From Montifringilla adamsi (taxonomy: Eukaryota; Chordata; Aves; Passeriformes; Passeridae), in contig JAGGNK010006515.1 in the NCBI GenBank assembly GCA_017590115.1, positions 62,001 to 126,000 on the forward strand: 64,000 bases of DNA. The letters are read 5' to 3'. Below are positions 46,096 through 58,000 of this stretch, in pieces (positions within the stretch are counted from its first letter, which is position 1; each line of letters starts with the position of its first letter). The translations under genes were made by a program, and so were the position numbers. The notes beneath the pieces are model-generated. The model worked only from the letters and a program-made list of their open reading frames with translations, was not told the DNA's origin and searched no databases.

Positions 46096-48938
46096 ATGTT
46101 TGATCTCGGCTTTAGAAAGCAACAGCCTGCTGAGAGAGGTTGGATTCCTTCTATTTTTTCTGGCATGAGGATCCCATAGTCTTTAGCTCAGGATGGAGGT
46201 GTTATTTAACAGGACCATGCCCTGCTCCTCTTATCAAGGACAAAAGCAGAACGTGAGTAAGCAGCACAAGGTGAGTGAGGCATTATCAATGGAGTTAATT
46301 TGTACACAGTCTGCAGATACTTATTAAAACATCTACTTTCCACCAGGGAATTATAAAGTTCTTTTTTTACAATGCTGGGCTGCAACCAATTTAAGGCTCA
46401 CCATAACAAGCTTGAATAATTAATTTCTTGTATGCATTGCTAATAGGATGTTACTAGTCTGAGACACACTACATTACATCCCAGTTAGAAGGATGAACCA
46501 TGAAAGTTGTGGCAAGCTCTTGCCCAAATCCATTGCATTAGTCACTCCTGATACCTAAATTTATGTAATTGGAGTGGAACCAGTGATGCTGGTACTGTCA
46601 GCCCCCTCTGGCTTGATCTGCTCTTGTTTTCTTCCTGGTTTTTAATCAATCAGTAGCACAACAATCTGAAAGAAGCTGCACAATTTTGTGTTCCTTCAGC
46701 TAGATACACTCTTCATGAGCTGTGCATCCTCAGAGCTGAGCTGACAGTGTCTCTGCTTCTGAGAAACCACTTGCAATCCTGAGCTTCCTGTGCTAATGCA
46801 ACAGACATGGTCCTGTAATTAAAAGTACATGCTGTCCCAAAACCAAAACCACTAGGTTTGAACTATTAGAAAACCGAGCAAGCTATTTGCACTGGGGATT
46901 AAAAACATTGCAGCTGTGGAAAAAAAATCATCCCCAAGTGTATGTTTGTCTGGACATCTGAGATTTTTGCCTTGTGCAGAATACCCAGCATCAGCATAAT
47001 CCTATAAACACACTTAAGTGGTTGAGCTCACTGCTGGAAGTATCAACTCTCCACCACATGGTATTCACCCAGTGCCTGAAAATCTTATCAAATGAATTGT
47101 GAATCCCTGCTACACCACTGTATTTCCTCTTTTCTTAGACTTTCCCATGTTCTTGATTTCACAGGATCTGTCTAATACTCTTGTGTCATGCTTCAGTCTC
47201 ACAGAATTGCAACAGAATAAATTCCTTGTCAGCCAGCCCCAAAGTTCCAGCTACAACCAATGCCAAGGAAACATAAAGGTTTCTTTAGCAAAGGCTTTCT
47301 GGAGAAGGGTCTTGGCTCAAATCAGTTGTCCTTGCTTTTTAAGAGCAACTTCATTTCAGTCTAGAACAAATGAGCTTCATCTTTGAGCTCCAACAGCGAC
47401 AGAGAGGAACCAGTGGAGCAGAGACCAGTGCTAGCACTGACGAAGAGATTTTGGACAGCACAGTTGATCATAATATTAAAAATACAGTAATAGGTTCAAC
47501 AAAGTGCAGTGAAATGAAAGGCATCCACCCATTTAATGCAGGCATTAGGCTGCCCCCATGACCTCTGGGCCACAACTTCTGAGCATGTTTGATGAAGCCC
47601 ATTTTACAGGGAAAAGCAATGCCTTAACACTGTATCTAATTAGCTGGGGAAGAGGAATGCAAAACTTCTGCCTGCCAAGGTGGGAGAGAAGACTGCAGGG
47701 AACACTAAGAGACAGGTTGGCAAAGCACAGACAGAGACTTGTTTGGCCTTGTGCTGCACCATATGCTCAGCCTCCCAGAATAACCAAAAATCAGCTGCTC
47801 CTTTTTAGCCAGCAGTGTTCCCTCAGGTCACATTTCAGACGTCACCTCAACCACCTTTCCTACAGGAAAAAAGATGCTGTCATGGAACTGCAGATACCAG
47901 GCTCTGTACAGCAGCCTGGCATTGTGCAACTTTATTAGAAATCTCAAGGGCTGGCTATGATAAATCAAGCACTTAAGCTATCACAAGATTCAATTTAGCA
48001 GTTATAAGAGATGCAGCTGAAAAGAAGTGAGCAGATATGATTGTTCTTTTACACTCCAAATATCACAGTCAGGAATACAGGGGAAGTCTTTAGTGAATGC
48101 TCAGCACTGAAAAATAGTAGTTCTGCTCCCAAGGCAAACCTGCTCCAGCTCCATGGGCTTGAAATTGGAATATGAAGCTAAGACTGAACTTTCAGAAGCA
48201 TAATCATCCCAAATAGCAGAAAATTAGAAAACAAGTTGTTTATACTGATTAGCAGAATGCAACAACAGGCATCTTGTAAAAATGAGCAGCCTTTTCAGCA
48301 AGAGAAATAGTCACTAATTTGTTGCTGAGCTGGCCTTGATGCATCACCAACACATATGTGCCAGCTATACATTTAACAGTTACTATAGAAGAGATATGAA
48401 AAGCTATGGCTTTCTTGCAGTCCAGTGAAAGCTTTACTCACTGAGGAGATACCACATGTGTACTGAAGCTAATCTTGTCCTCCAAATACATTTCAAAGCT
48501 AAAAGTTAAAGCCTCTTTTTCTTATTTCATTGCAATTCCATCCCATCTGCCCTTAGCTTTATCAGCTTATTTACCTTCATTACTGTAAGGCCACAGAGGG
48601 TTCAAACTCCTTGGTTATGTGAAAGTCATGGAACAGACTTGTCCGGTGCTGGTATTGAAGGTTTGCAGTCTGCACAGCCACAACAGGACAGCAGGAAAGA
48701 GAGAAGCATCCTGCCTGTGTCCCCCTGCCAGGGCTGAGGCTCAGCCCCATGTCAGGTGAAGTCACTCACTCTTGCACCAAGCTGCCTCCCTCACTTCCCC
48801 AGTCCTCACATGTTCTGCTCTGAATGCTTTACTCTATATTAAATCATATTTTCTCCCTCCTGCTTGTTGCTCTCTTAATTTTAATGCACATAATTCCTGG
48901 ATTTTCCTGTCTCACACTTGGGCGGGACTTCTTGAAAG
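46096..48938. other. Unique DNA, no gene supported
   Basis: About 2.8 kb without a recognised mobile element. The AT-rich part at 46260-46480 contains GTTAATTTG and ATAATTAATTTC words and could be a conserved element. Frames of up to 126 codons (47558-47938) have no domain. Confidence 0.45.
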
Positions 48939-49088
48939 TTGCCCAGAGCAGCTGTGGCTTCCAAATTCCTGGAAGTGTCCAAGGCCAGGTTGGAGAGGGC
49001 TTGGAGCAGCCTGGGATAGTGGAAGGTGTCCTTGCCCATGGCATAGGATTTAAGTCTCCCCAAACCCAAACCATTCTAGGATTCTGTA
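48939..49088 (+). mobile_element. CR1 LINE 3' end
   Basis: The sense strand reads 'gcccagagcagctgtggctt', 'gtccaaggccaggttggaga', 'tggagcagcctgggatagtg', 'gtgtccttgcccatggcata' and 'ccattctaggattctgta'. The usual 'ggtcccttccaaccc' block is altered by a deletion. Frames of up to 125 codons crossing it are chance. Confidence 0.93.
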
Positions 49089-52000
49089 AGTCCCAAGCTT
49101 TACTCTTCTCAAGAAAGATCTGTCTGTGGATAGCACACTGCATCCTGGCACCACTTCCATGACTGGGTAGTACTGAGGATGAAGGGAAGAGGGATGGCAA
49201 ATTCCCCTTCCTAAGACACACTTTGCAAAGCCAGCAGCATCCTCACTTTGGAGGGAAATTTCCACCTTGGCCAGTTTGGAATTTTGCTTGGTGCCACGGT
49301 GTGTGTTTATGATTGCACTGTAGCAGGAGCACGAGGGAAGGGGGAAACCTCAGCGTTGCCATGAGGAGCTGACAGCAACCTCCCACAAGCTCCCAGGATC
49401 ATCTCCCATCCAGGAGGCAGCAGGAAGGAGTGGGCAGAGGAATTTCTTTGCCATGACGGATGACACTGAACAACTTGTTTTGGCGATGTTGTCTTTGCAA
49501 CCAAGGCTGCACCTCCTGCAGCTTCCCAGGGCCAAAATGCTGGCACTTAGGAGTTATCAGAAAGCAGCAGTATTTATGATAATCAGCCATATTACATACA
49601 AATATGGCAGCTGGGTCCATCTGCTTTTTAAGCAGCAATCACTAAGATCAAAGTGAGTGGATGTTTCTAGAATGCCAGTATTTCCATATGGAGATGGACA
49701 CTATATTCCTTTTAATTAAGCCTCAGGAGAAGAGCTGGTAAGCAGCTCTAGGCACAGCTGAAGAGCAGCACTGCTATTTCACTTCTAAAAACCATCATCC
49801 ATCACTCTGCTGCTCCCTGTAAAAGCATTATGCTTAGCCATAGCTAAACTCATAAAATCCTTAATGGAATCAGCACAAAATGCCTTGTGCCTCTGAGAGA
49901 ATTCCTCTTCCAGGCTGGTTTGCTTATTCTTTCATTCAAATTTCAACAACACATTTATAATATTGTGCTTTATGTGTCTGAATCTAGCATGCTCAGAAGT
50001 TTGTGAAGCTCAATGACATCTAGCAGTGAGTAAATTTTATTATACAGAAACAAATTAGTGTTGCTTTTCCCTAAGTAATACCAGCTTGGGGGGGAGTAGC
50101 TGCTGGTAACAGTTCAGTCCCATATTTACAGAGCTCTGAGAAGACATTGAAGGTACAACACACCTACTATGAGAGGTATTCTTAGAAACCTCCTGCTGCC
50201 ACCACAGCTACTACCACTCTGAAAATATTCCTTTCATGTACAGGCAGCACATAACACTGACAGTCTGAGCCTGACTCGAAAACCTGCATGCAAAGATGAA
50301 TATTAAGGGGAGTTGGTGTGAAGGACTAAATGAAAATATGGGCTGAGTAAACTTAAAAAATCATTGAGCTTTGGCATAATGGCACTTCCCCATGTCAGCT
50401 CTAAACTCATCAGTCAAGGTGGGATAATGCAAATTTGGAAGAAGGGCTCTCCCAGTGTGAGAGTCTCATAACAAACATGTGCCTGATGAGATAAAAATAC
50501 TAAGTGACTTATCTCTGCCTCGAGCCTCTGACAGGATGGCTACAGAGCCCAGAGCAGTGTTATGGCACAACCTTTTGAAACTAAGCAGCAATGGACCCAG
50601 GGAATTATGATGCACTTCACTTCCTACATTTGGACCTTCATGACCAAAATTGTCGGGTAGTTTCCATCATTTGTCACAGACAAGAATCTCCCTGCTTGTG
50701 CAAGGGGCTCATTTCAGCTTTCTTCTTCCTCATGTTCTATCCTTTTAGACTGGATTTCTCAGAAAGGAGCTTGCATCTTTTCTGGTGGTGTTACAAATCC
50801 GTGCTGGTTGTATTTGCTGGGAAAGCACAGGGCAGCTTCTCTGCTGCTCGTGGAAGTGAAAGCCCCTCTGAGAATAGAGGTTAAATCCTCATGACAACCA
50901 TATGGCTGTGGGAAATGACTTAGAAGTATCTCAAGAGCAGGGAAGAGATTTCACAGGCAGGGCTGTCAGCTGTGACCATCCCATTCACAGAGGAGACGCT
51001 GATTCCCAGACAATTAAAAGACAGCACTCAGGATCCGTTTTCAGGGGGAAACGGATCAAAAAGAGACAATTTTGTGCTTCAATTCCTCAGTCCATTTCAT
51101 TCAAAAGGTGTGTTCTTACTGTGTTCAAGAGTGTCTGGGCGAGGTTGTGAGTACATAACTGACTTCTAAGAAAGGCTGTTCTGGTGCACAGCTAGCCTGA
51201 GGCTGGCAGGCCCATTCCCAACAAAGTCTGTTAGAGCTGGGTATTGCCAACATCCAGAGTAAAAAGGCAACTGCAGTTGGAAAGACAGGCTCATCAATGT
51301 GGATAACAGATGTGCTCTTGAAACAGGATCATTTCTCAGAAAGTTTAGAGTGTTTGAATATATGAGTAGTTTTACTTTCTAATCTGTCTTAACAAGGGAA
51401 AGAAACTAGTTCTGGTTAGGACAGGCCTGGTAGCCAGGTTTAAGCTACACTGACCACCACCACAGCATTCCCATACAGTAGATCAGACTTCCTGCTCACA
51501 CCTCTCCAGTATCTTTACAGAAGATAATGCTGTTTCCGGACTCCCAAGAACAAACATTCCTTCACTTAAAGGAATAAATTCCTGACTCCCGTTGAAGCCA
51601 GGGCAGATTTCTACTTGGGATGTTCCCTATGCATTGATTATTTGGAAATTAATTTCTGGGGTCCCCCCAACCACAAAAGTGTCTCCTGATGAAAAAGCAC
51701 AGCTGCACTACACATCAGCTCTTCTAGGGAACACAACAGCACTCGAAGCTCAAGCTAAAATCCAAACTTGGAAGGGAATGCAAGCAAGGAACAGGGTGAG
51801 AGGCAGAAGGAAAAGGTTTTCTTTTTGTCTAAGGACAGTGGAGTGGTTTTGCTTGAACAATGAAAATGAATTTCAAATATAGCATGAAAGCCTATCAGCT
51901 AATTATTTCCAGCTCCCAGTATCCCATCCTGTCTTCCAACCTGAAGCCTGAACAAACCATAGCTGGTGCTGTCGTACCAAACCTGTGTACTGTTTGTCTG

Positions 52001-52170
52001 AGCCTGACATTTCTGCTACTAAATGTGTCAAAGTTTGTGCTTTACTGCAACCTTCTGTCAATGATCCATGCAAGGAGACAATGCCAATTAGAAATCTAAT
52101 GTTTAAGATGCAGGAGTGCAGCATGCCTAGGTTTTTCTCATGAATTCTGCAGAGGGGACAGGCACAGAAT
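49089..52170. other. Unique DNA, no gene supported
   Basis: About 3.1 kb without a recognised repeat. Frames of up to 97 codons (50591-50884 and 51592-51882) show no domain. Confidence 0.5.
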
Positions 52171-52271
52171 AGTCTGGGACACACAGGAGCATCCCTGCCC
52201 ATGGCAGGGGGTTGGAACAAGATGATCTTTAAGGTCCCTTCCCACTCAAAGCATTCTCTGATGATTCCATG
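52171..52271 (+). mobile_element. CR1 3' tip
   Basis: The sense-strand terminus reads 'catccctgcccatggcaggg', 'gttggaacaagatgatcttt', 'aaggtcccttcccactcaaa' and 'ttctctgatgattccatg'. It is severely 5'-truncated. Confidence 0.92.
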
Positions 52272-53486
52272 ACCTCTCCTGCATCTGCAGCAGGCCATGC
52301 AGCAGCTCCAAAGCTGGGCACAACAAACCCCTGGCAGAGCACATTAAATTTTGCTTTGTGCACTCAGTGAGGGTAAGGATCCCGGCTACATCAAAGGAAT
52401 GTCATAGCCAGGTTTCCATCGGCTGCCCTGCAGGCCATGCCCCACATTAGGGATGAGGATGCAGCTCCATTGTGCTCCCTCAGTGTGGCAGATGGCTTCT
52501 TATGAAGGGCTGGGCAGCAAGTTCTCTGTGAGAGCCATCATTACAGACCATTATCAGCTTTCCTTGCTTCTTTGTGAACAGCTTTTTGAGATTCTGCTTC
52601 ATAGCAAGTGTTAAATGACACACTCTGAATTTCCATAGGTCTGATGTGAGCAACTGCTCTGAGCCACAAGCTTGTTATCCATCATATGTCTGCATTGCTA
52701 CTGCCTCCTGCTCCATCATATTGTGCCAAATGCTGGTGCTCAATCCAAACACAACTCTTTTCAAGCAGAACAGTGTGAATTACACTGGGTTTCTGTCCTG
52801 GAAAGGCTTTCCACAGCAGCCACCTTTTGAATTTCATCCACCACTCCAGTCAGGGCTTGGTGGAATCTGTCAGAAGCAGAAATGAAGCCCTGAGCAAGAC
52901 TGCAACAGACACATGGCACAGAGAAACATATTGGGGAAGTCTGGTGTTTGCTCTCACACCTAAAAAACACTTCTTCATGCAGCAGATTGGTGAAGATTGA
53001 CATTGACAGCAGAACTGAGGGGGGAGAAGGGTGAGACAGAGAGCTGCACAGCTATGAGGGTATTCCCATTTCTCCATACTCTCATTTCCAATGTGGGATG
53101 AGCACTGAGTAAAGCTGAATCTTACCATTTTTCTGAACTCTCCTGTTTCGCTTCCTAGCCCGAGAGCTTGTCTATCAGTACAAGGAGATCTGAGCTTACA
53201 GCTGGCATTCACACTAATCTGCTCAAGTGTTTCATTGCTCCAATAATATTTGCACAACTTCAGCCACCTTTATATTTCGTTCATCAGCTTAGAAGCACAC
53301 CAAACTCACTATCATCATGGTCAGGGGTACTTTTTACTTTTTTCAAGGGATTGGAAAACCTCCAAGTCTGTTGACTATACGATCAATAACTACCAGACAA
53401 TCTGGGCAGATTGCACTCAAGATAAAGGGTGAAATGTTAAAATATCTTGCAGCCAGGGTCTTGAGAAATGAACCTGGCATTTGTCT

Positions 53487-53502
53487 AGCTGTCTAGACAG
53501 CT
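53487..53502. repeat. 16-bp perfect palindrome
   Basis: AGCTGTCTAGACAGCT is identical to its reverse complement and ends five bases before a 46-nt poly-A tract. No protein-binding identity is assigned. Confidence 0.9.
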
Positions 53503-53506
53503 GGGA

Positions 53507-53507
<1 letters not shown>

Positions 53508-53553
<46 letters not shown>
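53508..53553. repeat. Poly-A tract (46 nt)
   Basis: An uninterrupted run of 46 A residues is preceded by 'ctgggac' and followed by 'ggcaaagattatc'. No AATAAA lies in the 30 bases upstream and no flanking target duplication is visible, so it does not look like the tail of a processed retrocopy. CR1 does not use poly-A tails. Its exact length in the assembly should be treated with caution. Confidence 0.92.
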
Positions 53554-53557
<4 letters not shown>

Positions 53558-54851
53558 AAGATTATCCCTTCGCATACGGTAAATCCTCTGTCTCCTTTTG
53601 CGTTTAGCACTTGTATGCAAACTGATAATGGCCGAGGTGCTGGATAAGTTGTACTTTATTACTGCCCTCTTTCTCACTTTGGGGGTTCAGCTTTCATAGC
53701 TGTGAGCATAACGAGGCCTCTAACAGCACTGGAGCGCAGTGCAGGCTGCTGAGAGGCTGCACTAAGGGCTCAGAGGCTCAGTCTGGGCTGCCTGTCAGAG
53801 ACAGTGCGGTGACAGGGATGTGCAACTGTATCTATCAATTACTGATTAGGTTTCTGCTCACTTGATGTCATGCTCATTTAGAAATCACTTACAGCTTCAG
53901 CTGGAACATGGAGGATTTATATCCTCCTCCAAGGTAGAGCTGACTAGATTAATTCCCAGGCAAACTTGTGCAAACATTCTACATTTTATATTCCAGTTTC
54001 TCTCTTGCAAGGCTTGGTTATTACATTATCACACTTTTTGTCAGAGCAATGGGTGGCTGATTGCCTTTAAGAACATCAACATTCATTCAGCCAGCCTGGA
54101 TCATAATTATTTAGCTGTCCCAGTCAAAAGAACAAGATAATTAGGAACCGGAGGCCCGGCTCTAAAAGTCTTGAGAAAAAAAAAAAGTGCACTTCTCAAA
54201 GGACAGCACCTAATTAAACTCCTGTGGAGATCTTCATGTACAGTGCACTGTTTCCTCAGGGCCCCGTTTTTAGAAGCAGGTTATGAAGCTGAGGCACCTT
54301 TCAGTGAGGCAGGAAGAGCAAAGTGCTGCCTCTTCTCAGACTTTGCTGTAACCTGGGCAGCACCAGACCCGTGCTGAGCCCGCTGCCTTCTTCAAGCCAG
54401 GCCGTGTCAGTGTTATAGGTAAAAATGAAATATGCCCAATTTCAATAAAAAATAAAAAGAATTCATTCGCGACCGCAATACAGTCCCGACAGCCATCAAA
54501 CAGACAGCGTAACACTCCCGGGAGCTGAGCTGGGTGAACGTGGATCTGGCCTCTGTCGCACCAAATCCCCCTCGTCCACACCGGCTGTTCCGAGGCAGCG
54601 GTTCTTATACTCTTTAATTTTCCCGCGGCAGAGTACCTTTGTTTCTTTTTTGAGTTTTTCATATTCAAGTTGGGTCCTTTCTTCTGTCCTTCGTCTGGGA
54701 ATTGATTAATGCTCTTCCCGATTTCTGGAATCTGGCATTCAGACGGCAGGTGTTGATGGCTCCGGTTATCTCAGATGGGTCCGGGCCATCATCTCTTGGG
54801 TGTCACTGGACACATGCCTTCGTGAATGCCCATCTCCTGTGCAGCCTAGGT

Positions 54852-54921
54852 TTCCTTCGCATGTAAATGTTGTGTCCTTGCCCATCTTCCTTCGCATGTA
54901 AATGTTGTGTCCTTGCCCATC
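54852..54921. repeat. Two perfect 35-bp tandem units inside the LTR
   Basis: The unit starting 'ttccttcgcatgtaaatgtt' occurs at 54852-54886 and 54887-54921 with no difference seen. Perfect identity points to a recent duplication or to a duplicated U3 enhancer-like block, as often seen in retroviral LTRs. Confidence 0.95.
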
Positions 54922-54956
54922 TGCCGCGGTTTCGCCATCCTGGGGATGAAATTCTT

Positions 54957-54975
54957 CCCCCCCCCCCCCCCCCCC
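54957..54975. repeat. Poly-C run (19 nt)
   Basis: Nineteen C residues are followed by 'accctttt' within the U3 side of the LTR. The length is prone to sequencing error. Confidence 0.9.
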
Positions 54976-55063
54976 ACCCTTTTCCCTATGTACAGTTGGT
55001 TTGGTTTATATATTTTATACAATTTTATCTGCACGAATTACTAACTATATCCTTAACAGTCAG

Positions 55064-58000
55064 TAAATGACATGTGGGGTTTTGTTCAGCACAAAAGCCA
55101 CATGGCATTTTCCATCTTCAGGGCAGTGTTACTTAGATCAGGAGCAAGCTAGGGGAGAACCTTCCAGAAGCAGCTCCATGATCTGGATGGCAGGATCCAG
55201 GCTGGTGCCCTCTGAAGGTGCAGTGGCCCACGGCACGTTAAGGAATGCAGTCAGCTGGCCTTGTGGCATGGGGGAATCCTGTCTCCAATACTGGCACTAA
55301 ATCACACTTAGAGAGCCTTGGTAAAGGGGTGGCAGCTTTACAGAACCTGGTATCAGTTTGGAAAGGGCACGTGTGGAGGATTCAAGTACCACAAAGCATT
55401 AACAACTCTGGAAGGATTCGACAGAAGCAGATTTTTCTCTGCAAATCCCAGGCCATCCAGCAAACGGAAAGGATGAGTCATACTGACCTCCTACCCAGCA
55501 TATTAAATATGTTCAGCCAGAGACTGAAAGCTCATTTCTTTTATCCATTCACCCCTCCAGCTGACAAGGTCAGTCAAATGTCACTGTATGCTTCATCAGA
55601 CAGAATTAGTTTAGCAGAGTGCTGGAGTCTAAGTGTATACTTTTTATTCAGTGCATGTTTTTCTCTCTGGATGTGGTTAGGGTTCTGTTTCCAGCAAATT
55701 AATACATCCTCCTCATTAGTGAGATGGCAAGCTGCATGTTGGGAAGTTTTAAACTGGCATGGCTCTCTGTTTCCTTGACCAGCCTAAGTCAATCAGCACC
55801 CAGCTTAACACTGTGACTGAGAAACTGTCATTGTGCTATAGCCCCTTAGAAGTGCCCAGCAGGATTGCACTGCAGCACCAACCACCTGGCCAGATCACAG
55901 AAACGGCGAGTCCAGTCTGACAGCCCAGTTTGGTATGGCCAAAAGGAGTTGTCTAGCTAAGGACATGGAAAGACTCACGCCATGACTCCCCCAGGCACAA
56001 CCAGCTTCAGCTGAGGTACAGTTTTTGGTATTTAGTAACTTACCTAAGAAATATCTGCTTGAAACAACAACAAAAATAGAAGCAGGTCTCCAGCTTTGCT
56101 TTTCCTTCTGAGCTCTTCCCATTCCTGCCATTAGACAGGTGTACAATATTCAAATGCACATGGACTATTGACTTATGAAAAGTAGCATAATATTCTGTTC
56201 TTTTTGTGTTTGGTTTTTGGTCATCACAGAACCCGTGTTTCCACAGAACTACCCAACAGCTCATTTTAGAATGCTAAATGGTCTGAAGAGAGCTCACGAC
56301 ACATGAAAATTCAGAGCAGGTAAACACAGGAGGTGACCACACTGACAGATTGATCATGAATAGTGTAGGCTCATATTTCCTCAGCCTGCTGCCCACATGA
56401 ACCAACCGCACCTTGTCATTTCTAACAACAAAAAAAAAGGAGTTTCTTCAGTAGCTTTGCAGAAAATGTGCAACTGTGCTGCAGCAGTGAGGCTGCCAGT
56501 GCTAAGCAGATGAAATGTGACACCTGGCTAAAACCAACAAGAACTTTCACTGACTAAGTTTAGGTGTGTTTACAGGAAACTTTCTCTGGCAAAGTTTCAG
56601 CAGTCTCCAGATTGATTGCTTTCAGGCTTGAAATGATGTCCTCCCAACAGATTTTCTTGCAAGAAAATCTACCCATAAAAAACACCTAAGAATGTGAAAC
56701 TCTCAAATACTTCCCCAGTTATTTTATTTCGCTTTTTGTCTTTGCAAGGATATTGTACAACCTGCAAGCAGTTTGCATGAGTTGAGAAACTATTTGTCCC
56801 AGAGCAAGAGCTCATGAAATACTGAGATGTTTTCTTTCTTTCAGCTGAGAGAATTGAAGTCTAAAGTCTAATTCACAGAGAAAACTATTTGCTTGTAAGA
56901 GTTCATCATTAGCTTGGTTAGACTTGATCCAGCCAACTTTTAACACATTTTTATGGTTTATTCTGAGCAGAGAAATGGTGAATATCACCCCCAGGACTCT
57001 TCAGAAGGCAGCCTGAAGACAGACACTGGGACTGGTCATATCCACTGCCACTAAGAATTCCAGGCTTCCTACTTCAAACAGCAGGTTAGAATGATGGAAA
57101 GAGGCTGGCAGGACACAAAAGCTGCTCTTCCATCATGTCCATGGTGCCAAGTTATAACAATTGTTCAGATGATTAATAAAGGCTGAGATCTGTGACAAAC
57201 TCATCATTCTGTCCCATCTTATTGCATCATGGATAGAAACAGGACTTAAAGTGGACCATTACTTTATGCCAGCATCAGTCACAAGCTCTCACAATAACTC
57301 TGTTAACCTCAAATGCCAAATGACCTCTTCTTGGAGAATTAAGTTCTTTGGGGCAAAAAGTTCTGTTCAACCATGCATAGTAAATTATTCCCTTCCTTGT
57401 ACCTCTTTGTCACCTTTTTTTGTGTTAAATTCCTTGCAGAGCACAATTTGGCCATTGCTAGGAGGATTTTTTTTGTAGCAATGCCCTGTTTCTGTCACTG
57501 TTACACAGGTACTTCTTTGGGGCAGCTGAGGGAGGCTTGGAGCACTTTTAGCAGGTTCAGCACTGTTCAGCAACAAGACAGACGCACTTATATCCTGACA
57601 GACATCTCAAATTTTGCTCCCCTTATAACTGGAATATAAACACTTAGCAGTGTTTGCCCTTTTTACACAGGAGGAACCCTGGTGTTACCCAGCTGCACAA
57701 CAGAAGGAGGCAACTCCTCTTCCAACAGCAAATGTTTGCCCAGTGCTCTGTGCCAGTGGCCACAACAGGCCAGACTCCTTCCCCAGGGCATTCATGTGCC
57801 AGGTGTTCCATGAGGTGGGCAGTGTAGGATCATAACCATTGGAATGCTGCAAGTTCATGTGTGCCATGGTTTGTCCTTACAAGGCCCAAACTGACCAATT
57901 TATGGAATAGCTCTCATGCCTGTTATCTGAAATCCTTTTGAAAGGTTTCTAGGCGGACTGTTTAGAGGAACCAACAACTTTACTACATGTTAGTTTAGGT

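Larger units (their letters stand above)
52272..54405. other. Unique DNA with a long poly-A tract
   Basis: About 2.1 kb. Apart from the poly-A and palindrome listed separately, nothing is recognised. The 135-codon minus-strand frame at 52850-53257 has no domain. Confidence 0.5.
54411..55058 (-). mobile_element. ERVL-like solo LTR with 5-bp target duplication
   Basis: A 648-bp element begins TGTTATAGGTAAAAATG and ends ATATCCTTAACA on the plus strand (TG...CA). It is flanked by a perfect 5-bp repeat GTCAG (54406-54410 and 55059-55063), as expected for class III integrases. Minus orientation is inferred: on that strand it starts TGTTAAGGATATAG, and a 'gagtataagaaccgctg' TATA-like box leads into a CpG-rich region and an A/T-rich 3' end. 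It keeps many CpGs, which suggests a fairly recent insertion. It contains a 35-bp tandem duplication and a 19-nt poly-C. There is no proviral body. Confidence 0.85.

Noticed and set aside
53168..53553. Processed pseudogene ending in the poly-A tract
   Set aside because: There is no AATAAA near the tract, no target duplication, and no recognisable protein or transcript upstream.
55245..55778. 177-codon frame in unique DNA
   Set aside because: It has no domain, no signal peptide, no acceptor/donor arrangement and unremarkable codon content. A frame this long is plausible by chance across 64 kb and six frames.
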